Below, in pieces: positions 15,675 to 23,394 of a stretch of 39,923 bases of DNA (positions within the stretch are counted from its first letter, which is position 1; every line of letters starts with the position of its first letter). Below the pieces are notes generated by a model that did no database searches, had not been told where the DNA came from, and worked only from the letters and a program-made list of their open reading frames with translations. Both the position numbers and the translations under genes were made by a program. Source of the DNA: SIAJ01 sp036266155. Lineage in GTDB: Bacteria > Planctomycetota > Planctomycetia > Gemmatales > Gemmataceae. The stretch is from the NCBI GenBank assembly GCA_036266155.1, contig DATANR010000296.1, positions 1-39,923 of the forward strand. Reading direction: 5' to 3'.

Positions 15675-16937
15675 TTATTTCTTCGCTCCGATGCAGAACA
15701 GGTTGTTCGCCCCGCGGATGTAGAGTTTGCCGTCGGCCACGGCGGGCGATGCGTACACCTCTTCCTTCAACTCGCTGTCGCCGAGCAGCTTGAACTTCGG
15801 TGATGCGGCGAAGACGCAGACCCGACCGTCTTCGTTGACGGAATAAATCTTGTCGTCGATGAGCACCGGCGACGCGGTCACCGATTTGGCGCCCGGCAGG
15901 CGCTCGGTGTATTCGACCTTGCCCGTCTTGGCGTTGGCACAAACCGCGACGTTCTCCTTGTCGCCGATCCAGTAGACGTACTCGCCGTGCGGGATCACCA
16001 TCGGGACATAAGCTGTGCCCTTGGTCTTTTCCCAAACGATGGGGTCGGTCACCTCGCCCGACGTGCCGGCCTTGATCGCGACCATGCGCCGGTCGCCGGC
16101 GCCGTCCCCGCTCGTTAAATAGATCAGCCCTTGGTAATAGATCGGCCCGCCGACGTTGCGCAAGGCCCCGCCGGGACCGCCCTTGTCGGACTTCCAGGTC
16201 CACGTCCAGTTCCAGTTCACGGCGCCATCCTTCGGATCGTAAGCGGTCACGCCCGCCGTGCTCGACACGAGGACTTCTTTCTTGCCGTCGCGCTCCAACA
16301 CAATCGGCGTCGCGTAGCTCGCACGATAGGCCCGCCGGCTCTTCTTCCAGACGAGGTTGCCCGTGGCCGGGTCGAACGCCTGCACCTCGGCGAGGCCATC
16401 CTGATCGACGTTGAGGATCACGCGATCGCCAACCACCATCGGCGACAGGCCCGGCCCGTGCTGGCTCGTGAATTTGCCGAGGTCCGTGGACCAAAGCTGC
16501 TTGCCCGCGTAGTCCCAGCCCGTGATGCTGATGTTGGTGCCATCCCAAAACACCGCATAGATGTGTTCGCCGTCGGCCGCCGGGGTGGACGACGCGAGCG
16601 TGCTCTTCTCGTGCGTCTTGTGCGACGCCGGCCCGCCCTTCACCTCCTTGGACCAATCGACCTTCCCGCTGGCTGCGTCGATGCACATCAGCAACCGGTG
16701 CATGTTGTCCGGCGAGGACGACTCAATGAACACTTTCCCTTTCGAAATGATCGGCGACGACGCCCCGCGGCCGGGGATCGGTGTCTTCCAGAGGATCTCT
16801 TTGGGCCCGATCGAGACAGGGATGTTGGCCCCCGTGGTGGTGCCGAGGCCTCCGGGACCACGGAAGCGATCCCAGTCGGCGGCCAAAAGGGTCGGCGACG
16901 ACAGAGCCAAGGTGAGGAGCGCGATGCGGTTTGACAT
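15675..16937 (-). CDS. Secreted PQQ-like beta-propeller repeat protein
   Basis: A protein of 420 residues with signal peptide MSNRIALLTLALSSPTLLA, then ADWDRFRGPGGLG. The W..FRG..G.G opening is typical of planctomycete PQQ_2/quinoprotein-like propellers. Blades show 'D..TGK..W' signatures: CIDAASGKVDWSKEV, AFDPATGNLVWKKS, YDPKDGAVNWNW, CANAKTGKVEYTERL. No clear PQQ or metal catalytic residues can be assigned, and BamB-like scaffold folds look the same. It is probably periplasmic. It is the last minus-strand gene of the long run and is 111 bp downstream of the prenyltransferase-fold gene, with a palindrome between them. Confidence 0.85.
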   Translation of the reverse strand: MSNRIALLTLALSSPTLLAADWDRFRGPGGLGTTTGANIPVSIGPKEILWKTPIPGRGASSPIISKGKVFIESSSPDNMHRLLMCIDAASGKVDWSKEVKGGPASHKTHEKSTLASSTPAADGEHIYAVFWDGTNISITGWDYAGKQLWSTDLGKFTSQHGPGLSPMVVGDRVILNVDQDGLAEVQAFDPATGNLVWKKSRRAYRASYATPIVLERDGKKEVLVSSTAGVTAYDPKDGAVNWNWTWTWKSDKGGPGGALRNVGGPIYYQGLIYLTSGDGAGDRRMVAIKAGTSGEVTDPIVWEKTKGTAYVPMVIPHGEYVYWIGDKENVAVCANAKTGKVEYTERLPGAKSVTASPVLIDDKIYSVNEDGRVCVFAASPKFKLLGDSELKEEVYASPAVADGKLYIRGANNLFCIGAKK

Positions 16938-16978
16938 GGAAGGTGCGTGGTTGGTAGGTTGGTGTGGAGCGTCTTTAG

Positions 16979-17038
16979 TTGGAGTTCCGGCTTTAGCCGG
17001 TCTTCCGGCCGAAGCACCGGCTAAAGCCGGGACTCCAA
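16979..17038. repeat. REP-like palindrome, 22-bp arms
   Basis: TTGGAGTTCCGGCTTTAGCC (arm 16979-17000) pairs with arm 17017-17038 with one mismatch that would be G-U in RNA. The core CCGGCTTTAGCCGG is itself nearly palindromic. It lies between the prenyltransferase-fold gene (stop at 17049) and the PQQ-propeller gene. Confidence 0.8.
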
Positions 17039-17048
17039 CAGTGCATCT

Positions 17049-18059
17049 CTAACGTTGGAAGATCGGCAAGTAATCCGCGGGTACTGACAGCGCCAGCACG
17101 GCAATGGCCGTTTGATAGACTGGGCCGGCCGATTGCGGTTCCATGCGCGACCAGCTTCCATCGGCCTGCTGCGAGGCGAGGAACTGTTTCTTGATGGTCG
17201 CATAGTAATCGTCCCAGTCCTTGCCGCCGATCTGGTAGAAGGCGTGGCAAGCGTAGTAATGGCCGTACCAGTAGTGCTCGCTGGGGCGTTCCATGCTGCG
17301 CTTAAGGTACTCGATCGACTTGTCGATCTTCTTGTCGTACTCGCCGGCCAGCTTGAGCACGCAAATCCCGGCGGCGGTGCGGGCGAAGCCGGGCGCCCGG
17401 TTTTTGGGTTGATAGGTGTAGCCGCCCGAATATTCGTCGTAGCAACTGTTGATATATTTGAGCGCCTCTTTCATCGTCTTATCCGGCACGTTGATGCCCG
17501 AATCCTTGGCACCGCGCAGGGCCATTACCTGCATGATCGTGACCGAAATGTCGGCCCCCGTCGGAGCAGGCTCATAGCGCCAGCCGCCACCGTAGGTGGG
17601 ATCAATCTGCTGTGACTTGATGATCAGGTCGATTGCCTTCTTGAGCGTCTTCTTGACTTCCTCGTCGCCGGTCATGCCGAAGAGCTGCGTGAGGCAGAGG
17701 GTGGCCATGCCGTGACAATACATGTTGCCGCCGCTGCCGCCGACGATGTAGCCGCGATCGTCGGCTTGAGCCAAAATAAAGCGCAGTCCCTTGGCGACCT
17801 CGGGACCGTACTTGCCCTGGTTGGGCACATGCCCCTGCGACATGAACGCCATCATCGCGAAGCCGGTGATGGCCGTGTTGTTCATGTACCGGCTATCGCC
17901 CCACGACCCGTTCGCGGCCTGCTTGGACGCGAGCCATTCGAGAGCCTTGGCGGTGGCCTTCTTGGCGTCGTCGTCCATCTGCCCCTTCTTCGCCTTGTCG
18001 GCGGCGAAGGTAGGCATGGCGAAGGCGAGAAGGATCGCGATGGCGGTAAGCGTGCGCAT
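17049..18059 (-). CDS. Secreted prenyltransferase/squalene-oxidase-repeat (alpha6-alpha6 toroid) protein
   Basis: A protein of 336 residues with signal peptide MRTLTAIAILLAFAMPTFAA. Repeats of the terpene-cyclase/prenyltransferase type are clear: ALEWLASKQAANGSWGDSRY, GLRFILAQADDRGYIVGG, QIDPTYGGGWRYEPAP, KYINSCYDEYSGGYTYQPK and KKQFLASQQADGSWSRME. The DXDD motif of squalene-hopene cyclases is not seen and the protein is exported, so a cyclase role is unlikely; such proteins are common in planctomycetes near MoxR/vWA operons and their role is unknown. It is 130 bp downstream of the coiled-coil gene, separated from it by a palindrome. Confidence 0.85.
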   Translation of the reverse strand: MRTLTAIAILLAFAMPTFAADKAKKGQMDDDAKKATAKALEWLASKQAANGSWGDSRYMNNTAITGFAMMAFMSQGHVPNQGKYGPEVAKGLRFILAQADDRGYIVGGSGGNMYCHGMATLCLTQLFGMTGDEEVKKTLKKAIDLIIKSQQIDPTYGGGWRYEPAPTGADISVTIMQVMALRGAKDSGINVPDKTMKEALKYINSCYDEYSGGYTYQPKNRAPGFARTAAGICVLKLAGEYDKKIDKSIEYLKRSMERPSEHYWYGHYYACHAFYQIGGKDWDDYYATIKKQFLASQQADGSWSRMEPQSAGPVYQTAIAVLALSVPADYLPIFQR

Positions 18060-18077
18060 GAGGTGCCCCGTCGTTTT

Positions 18078-18189
18078 CCGTTAGCCGCGACGCGCTAACG
18101 GAGCGCGTCACGCGGGCATTTCAGGGCGCTGCTTTCAGGTCCCCGGCACGCTCGCGTGACGCGCTCCGCTAGCGCGTCGTGGCTTACGG
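18078..18189. repeat. REP-like palindrome, 37-bp arms, abutting a stop codon
   Basis: Arms 18078-18114 and 18153-18189 are inverted repeats with three mismatches; the core is GACGCGCTAGCGGAGCGCGT. The right arm ends exactly one base before the TAA (18190-18192) of the minus-strand coiled-coil gene. The loop is 38 bases. Confidence 0.8.
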
Positions 18190-21100
18190 TTACTTCTTCT
18201 CCGTCGCCGGCCCCGCGGCCGCTTTGCCGCTGGCCACGTTCATGAAGTACTGGCGGATCATGGCGCCGTATTCCGGTGGTAGGGTGCCGCTCAGGGCTTG
18301 CTGGATCATCTCACGCTGGCGGGCCGGGAGATTGATGAAGGCGCCATCGCCCTCGACGAGCTTGCCCTTCACGTCGCCCTTCTTGAGCGTGCCGTCCGGC
18401 TGGCGATCGCCCTTGCCCTTGTTCTCGTTGTTCTCTTGAGCTTGTCCGGGTTGCATCCCCATGCCAGGCTGCATGCCGGGTTGCATCCCCGGCTGCATAC
18501 CCATGCCGGGCTTCATGCCAATGCCGGGCTGCATGCCCATGCCCATGCCGGGCTCCATGCCCATCCCCGGTTCCATACCCATGCCGGGTTCCATGCCCTT
18601 GGCAAGTTGCTGAGCGGCCTGGAGGGTCTGCAGGGCCTGCTGCAGAGCCTGTTGCGCTTGCGCTTGGGCCGGCTGAGCCTGACCCGGCGTCGCCTGCTGC
18701 AGCGCCTTCTGAGCGTCGCCAAGCTGTTGGGCGGCCTTGTCGAGTTGCGGCTGGACGGCCATCGGCGCCTGGGCCTGAGCTTGTTGCAGAGCGGCCTGGG
18801 CGGCAGCGTTCGCTTCCTGAGCGTTCTTTAGCGCTTCGGTCGCGTCCTTGATCTGCTTCTGAGCCTTGGCGAGTTCGCCGGGCGTCTTGGCTTCGCCAGG
18901 CATTGGGGCGCCTTCGCCCGTGCCCTTTTCGCCCATGCCTTTCTCACCCATGCTCTTTTCACCCATCCCCTTCTCACCGTCGGGCTTCTCGCCCATGCCC
19001 TTTTCGCCGTCCGGCTTGTCGCCCTTGAGGGCGTCGAGGGCCTTCTGCTGGGCTTCGAGCGCGGCGGGGATGTCGCCCATCTTGAGAGCATCAGCGGCAT
19101 CGGCAGCGGCTTTCTCGGCATCGTCTTTCTTCAAATCGCCGGCCTTCTTGGCGACTTGCTCTTGCAGCTTCTGAAGGTCGGCGGCCGGGTTCTTCATCGG
19201 CTCGCCCATTGGCTTCTCGCCGAGCTGCTGCTGGGCCTTGGAGGCTTCGGCTTGCGCCTTTTCAGTTTGCTCCAAAGCCTTGGCCACCTGGTCGGCCGCG
19301 TTCATCGGCGAAACCTGGGGCTGCAGCTTGGCCTGGTCGTTGGCTTCCTCGGCCTTCTTTTCGTTCAGGGCCTTGGCGACTTCCTTGGCTGCGTCCTTCA
19401 AGTCCTCGGCCGCCTTCTTGGCCTCCTTGGAGGCCGGGTCGAGCTTCTGGTTATCGAGGTTCTTCTCGGTCGCGGCTTGCTTCTCGGTGGCCTCGTCGAT
19501 CTTCTTGGCCGCTTCGGGGGCCTGATTCTTCACCTGCTCGCCGATCTCCTTGGCTTCCGGCTTCAACGGCTTCTGATCGCGGGACAATTCATCGGCCGCC
19601 TTCTTCTCATCGGCCTTGTCGGCCTTCGCCGCCTTGTCGGCCTCGGCGGCGTTCTCGGCCACCTTGTCTTGCTTCTTGGCCAATTCGTCGAGCTTCTTGG
19701 CCGCGTCTTCGAGCTTGGCGATGTCCTCACGCCGTTTCTCGATGTCCTTGGCCTGATCTTCAAGCGCCTTCTTCGCCGCTTGCAGGTCCTTGATCGCCTG
19801 ATCTTCGTTCTTGACGGCGTCCATCCCCTTCTTGTCGTCAAGGGCCTTGGCCGCTTTCTCCATCGCCTTCTCGGCCTTATTGAGAGCGTCCTTGGCTTCC
19901 GGCTTCTCGGGCAGCGGGCTGTTCTTGAGTTCGTCCGTCTTCTTGGCGATCTCCTTCTGATCCTTGGCCAGGGCCGGCATCTTTTCGGTTTGCGTGCCCT
20001 TGGTGGCTTCGGTCTTCTCGCGGGTCTTGGTCTCGTCCTTGATGAGTTCGTCGACCTTGGCGATCGCTTCCTTGACGGCTTCGAGCGGGTCGGACTTCTT
20101 CTTCTCCTCTTTGGCGATCAGATCATCGATCTTGTCGCGGGCGGCCTTGAGGTCCTGGGCGGCCTTGGCCTGCGGTTCACGGGCAGCTTCGGTGTTGTTC
20201 GTCGCCTTGTTCAATTCGTCCTGGGCCTTCTTGATTTCGTCCTCGGCCTTCTTCGCCTCGTCGGCTGCTTCTTTGGCGATGTCCTTGACGAGGTCGCGAG
20301 CATCCTTCACATCGAATTCGAGCCGGGCTTCCTTGCTGGCCATCTCGCGGGCTTGCTTGGTGATCTGGTCGGCCTGCGGGACACGGAAGTTGCGCTGCGG
20401 CGGCGTGGCGGTCTCCTCCGCGATCTTCTCTTGAGCCTGCGCGGCCTTGTCGAGCTTGGTGCGCGCTTCCTTCAACGTTTCCAGCTTGTCGCGCTTGGCC
20501 CGCAGGGCGTGCGCGAGAGCGAGCAGTTCTTCGGACGCGATTTGTTGATTCTGCGCGGCGCCTGCCGGATCGTTGCGCTGGAGCAGCGACTCCGCCATCT
20601 TCTGTTTGTCGCCGATCTTCTTGCCCTTCTCGCCGGCCCGGCTCGCGGCGAGGCGATCTTTTTGCTCGGCCGTCAGGAATGGCGGCAACTTCTCCAGCTG
20701 TTTGAACAGCGCTTCGAGATCGCGCGACAGGTCGCCTTGCGTATCAGCTTGCTCGGTGCCCGTGTTGGCTTGTGCCCGGCCGCGAACGCGGACGTCACGC
20801 TGTTGTTGCGCGAGCCCCAGCGCTTCGATTCGCAATTCGTTCTGATCGCGGGCGCCGCGCTCGAGGCGCTCGGCCGCCTGATCGAGGGTCTTGATTGTGT
20901 CGTATTTGAGCAGGAGGCTCTTGAGGTTCTTGACGACCTCGCGGTGCTTGGTGTACGCCGACTTCGCTTCGGCCGTGGCGGTCGCTTCATCGGGTGCCTT
21001 AACCGAGGCTTCGAGGTGGCCGATGACGGCTTCCATCTCGTTCTTGGTCAACCCGTTGAGCGTCTTGGCCGCGTCATTCAAGAGCTTTTGTTCTTCGCCC

Positions 21101-21324
21101 TGCTCAAGTCGGTGATAGGCGAGGAACCGGATCATGGTCCCAAGCCGCCGGGCAACTTGCTCGGTCTCGCCTTGGAGCCGACGCTGAGCGGCCGGCTGGT
21201 CCGGCGTCACCGGACGATCAAAGCTGGCCGGAGCGGTTGTCGCGGCTGGCGGCGCCTTGTCTTGAGCGGATGCGGCGGCGCAGATGGCCGTCATGCCGAA
21301 CAGGGCCACGAAGCGAGCGGGCAT
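18190..21324 (-). CDS. Very large secreted coiled-coil protein with Met-Gly-Pro repeats
   Basis: A protein of 1044 residues; ATG at 21324 with GAGGAG upstream. Signal peptide MPARFVALFGMTAICAAASA. Residues about 40-760 are Lys/Glu/Ala-rich heptad coiled coil. Residues about 767-807 repeat GEKGMGEKPDGEK units, 815-905 are Gln/Ala-rich (QQALQQALQTLQAAQQLAKG), and about 908-960 repeat GMEPGMGMEPGM/GMQPGM. The C-terminus (FINLPARQREMIQQALSGTL, then PPEYGAMIRQYFMNVASG) matches a motif seen at the end of planctomycete DUF4175-associated proteins. It is expected in the periplasm as a long rod that could span or brace the envelope (inference). It follows the DUF4175-like gene by 168 bp and is probably the structural output of the vWA operon. 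The DNA repeats may vary in copy number. Confidence 0.8.
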   Translation of the reverse strand: MPARFVALFGMTAICAAASAQDKAPPAATTAPASFDRPVTPDQPAAQRRLQGETEQVARRLGTMIRFLAYHRLEQGEEQKLLNDAAKTLNGLTKNEMEAVIGHLEASVKAPDEATATAEAKSAYTKHREVVKNLKSLLLKYDTIKTLDQAAERLERGARDQNELRIEALGLAQQQRDVRVRGRAQANTGTEQADTQGDLSRDLEALFKQLEKLPPFLTAEQKDRLAASRAGEKGKKIGDKQKMAESLLQRNDPAGAAQNQQIASEELLALAHALRAKRDKLETLKEARTKLDKAAQAQEKIAEETATPPQRNFRVPQADQITKQAREMASKEARLEFDVKDARDLVKDIAKEAADEAKKAEDEIKKAQDELNKATNNTEAAREPQAKAAQDLKAARDKIDDLIAKEEKKKSDPLEAVKEAIAKVDELIKDETKTREKTEATKGTQTEKMPALAKDQKEIAKKTDELKNSPLPEKPEAKDALNKAEKAMEKAAKALDDKKGMDAVKNEDQAIKDLQAAKKALEDQAKDIEKRREDIAKLEDAAKKLDELAKKQDKVAENAAEADKAAKADKADEKKAADELSRDQKPLKPEAKEIGEQVKNQAPEAAKKIDEATEKQAATEKNLDNQKLDPASKEAKKAAEDLKDAAKEVAKALNEKKAEEANDQAKLQPQVSPMNAADQVAKALEQTEKAQAEASKAQQQLGEKPMGEPMKNPAADLQKLQEQVAKKAGDLKKDDAEKAAADAADALKMGDIPAALEAQQKALDALKGDKPDGEKGMGEKPDGEKGMGEKSMGEKGMGEKGTGEGAPMPGEAKTPGELAKAQKQIKDATEALKNAQEANAAAQAALQQAQAQAPMAVQPQLDKAAQQLGDAQKALQQATPGQAQPAQAQAQQALQQALQTLQAAQQLAKGMEPGMGMEPGMGMEPGMGMGMQPGIGMKPGMGMQPGMQPGMQPGMGMQPGQAQENNENKGKGDRQPDGTLKKGDVKGKLVEGDGAFINLPARQREMIQQALSGTLPPEYGAMIRQYFMNVASGKAAAGPATEKK

Positions 21325-21492
21325 GAGAACTCCTCGTCAAGCACGCCGGGGTGACCGGCGGTTCACAAACGACGGGAAACGCGGGCAGAGCGTACGCAGG
21401 CAGGACATCCGGCAGGAAGGAGAGAACCCCACGGAACCTCCCGTGTAGTATCGGCCAATTGTCAAGCGAATGCAATCACAAACCGACGATCG

Positions 21493-23382
21493 TTACTCAG
21501 GTTTCCGTCCGAAGACGTCGCGTTGTTTCTTCTCGAGGTCGCGGATCTTGCCTTCGGCCTGCCGCGTCTGGTCGAGCCGTTGCAGGACTTCTGTGGCGCT
21601 GAGCACCTCTTTGATCCGTGCTTCCGACTTGCCCGGCGGGCGATTGGGCGACGGGTTCCGGTCATAGACTTCGACGTAAAATTCAACCCGGTCGCCGATC
21701 TCGAGTTTCGCCAGTTTGCCGTCCTCGGTGATCTTGGTCAGCTCGGCCGTCTGGAAATCAAAGCGACCGCCGCCGGTCAGGTAGTCCGGCGTCGTGTCGC
21801 GGTCCGGCGACGGCACGGCATGGAACTCGACCTGTTGGCCAAACGTCGCGTTGGCGAACGTGCCGCGATTCGGGTCGAAGGCGCCCGACTTGGCGTCGCC
21901 GTCGACCACCTTAAGCGGCAACGGCACCCAGGGGCCGCGCTCGTTGACGCGGTAGCGCAGCATCGCCTTGCCGACTCCCTGCGGCGACCGGCACGTGTAC
22001 GCGATCGGAATCTGCCCGCCGATCGGGATCGGCAATCCTTCAATAATGTCTTCGTCAAACGCCATGGAGCCGGCCTCGCCGTAACGTTCCGGCAATAGGC
22101 GTACGGTCGGCGGCTCATCGGGCGCGATCTGAATCCCGCGTCGCGGCGGCGTCGAGTTCGCAAAGCCGTTCTCGTCTTCGACGTCAACGCGGTAGGCGAC
22201 CAGGTCGGGTGTCAGATCAAACGTGCCGGTCGCCGGGTATTCGGTTTCGCCGGTCGGCAGCGTCTCGGCCCCTGGCGGGAAGAGCATCACCGATCCCTTG
22301 GCGAATTCGCCGGTCCCATCCTTGGTGCGGGCGATGAGCGTAACCTTCGCCTTGGTAATCGGCTTCTGCGCCGCGATGCGGACGCGGGCCAGGTTGTTCG
22401 CAAGTCCTGTGATTTCACCTTGCGATTGGTAGGTCTCGTACGGCTGCCCGTTCGGCTTGGCGCCAAGGAACTTCGGGAGTTGTACCCAGGCGTCCGTCCG
22501 CGTCACGACCGGCCGAGGCTCGAAGCGAACGTCGTAGGCCTGCTTGGTCCGCCCGTCGCCAACCCAGGCCCGGTGCGTGAAGTTAACCGACGAATGCGGG
22601 ATGCGGGCCGTGAATCGCGTGTGATTGTCATCGACCTTCGCCGCGAATTCGAGTGGATACTCGTCGGCGGGTAGGCCTTCCGGCTTCACGCGCACCGTGC
22701 CGACGGTTCCGTCGCGAAGCCGGCCGCTGACTATGTACTCGATCGTCACCTCGTCGCCGGCCGGCCACAAGACCTGCGTCTTGTTCTCCAGTTGATTGAA
22801 GCGCGGAATCTCGGCGGCAAACATGAGCTGCCGCTGGAGCAGGACCTTGAGCAGTTCCGGCCCAAAGAAGAGAATCATGCCGGCCGCCATCAGCATCGGC
22901 ACACCAATCAGCCCCGCAGCCCACTTGAGCCGGCGGAAGTCGGCGAAGCGGCCAAACGAATTGCGCTCGGCAATCGCCTCGGACTCGCGGGCCACCGATT
23001 CAATCAACTCCGCCGACATGCCGCCGCGATCGGGCTTGCGCGACAATTGAATCGACGTCACCAGCCGATGCCCAAACTCCGGCACGCCTTCCTCGACGCG
23101 GCGAGCAAGACGAATGATCGACGGTCCTTTCGTCCACGGCCGCACGAGCCAGAAGAAGCCGGTTACGGCGAGGACCAGAAACTCAACGATCGTGAGCCCC
23201 GTCCGTAGCCAAGTCGGCGTCTCGCGATATTTGTCGACCCGCCAGTCGATGAACGTGCACAGGGCGATGACGGCAATGGCGACGGTCAGCCATCGTGCCA
23301 CGCCCCAGGCGACGTGGAAGAGCCGCTCACGCCCGCGCAAGGAGCGAAGTTTGGCGAGGCCGATTTGGGGAATCGTTTGCAT
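21493..23382 (-). CDS. DUF4175-like membrane protein
   Basis: A protein of 629 residues from ATG at 23382, with GGAG just upstream; TTG at 23394 would add four residues and sits directly against the previous stop. Helices at about residues 30-50, 62-82 and 155-180 are followed by a periplasmic region with beta-rich, Ig-like stretches (FTARIPHSSVNFTHRAWVGDG, VAYRVDVEDENGFANSTPPR) and a C-terminal coiled segment (ATEVLQRLDQTRQAEGKIRD). The phrase RLARRVEEGVPEFGHRLVTSIQLS is typical of planctomycete relatives of DUF4175 proteins. It is directly downstream of the vWA/GATase gene with no spacer, so it is translationally coupled. It probably forms a complex with the vWA proteins; the role is unknown. 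Confidence 0.75.
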   Translation of the reverse strand: MQTIPQIGLAKLRSLRGRERLFHVAWGVARWLTVAIAVIALCTFIDWRVDKYRETPTWLRTGLTIVEFLVLAVTGFFWLVRPWTKGPSIIRLARRVEEGVPEFGHRLVTSIQLSRKPDRGGMSAELIESVARESEAIAERNSFGRFADFRRLKWAAGLIGVPMLMAAGMILFFGPELLKVLLQRQLMFAAEIPRFNQLENKTQVLWPAGDEVTIEYIVSGRLRDGTVGTVRVKPEGLPADEYPLEFAAKVDDNHTRFTARIPHSSVNFTHRAWVGDGRTKQAYDVRFEPRPVVTRTDAWVQLPKFLGAKPNGQPYETYQSQGEITGLANNLARVRIAAQKPITKAKVTLIARTKDGTGEFAKGSVMLFPPGAETLPTGETEYPATGTFDLTPDLVAYRVDVEDENGFANSTPPRRGIQIAPDEPPTVRLLPERYGEAGSMAFDEDIIEGLPIPIGGQIPIAYTCRSPQGVGKAMLRYRVNERGPWVPLPLKVVDGDAKSGAFDPNRGTFANATFGQQVEFHAVPSPDRDTTPDYLTGGGRFDFQTAELTKITEDGKLAKLEIGDRVEFYVEVYDRNPSPNRPPGKSEARIKEVLSATEVLQRLDQTRQAEGKIRDLEKKQRDVFGRKPE

Positions 23383-23394
23383 AGGCTCCGTCAA

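Noticed and set aside
19156..21354. A 732-codon plus-strand open frame rich in Leu and Gly
   Set aside because: It lies fully antisense to the Lys/Glu/Ala-rich coiled-coil gene; codons for those residues read backwards as Leu, Phe and Gly. No start signal or domain was seen.
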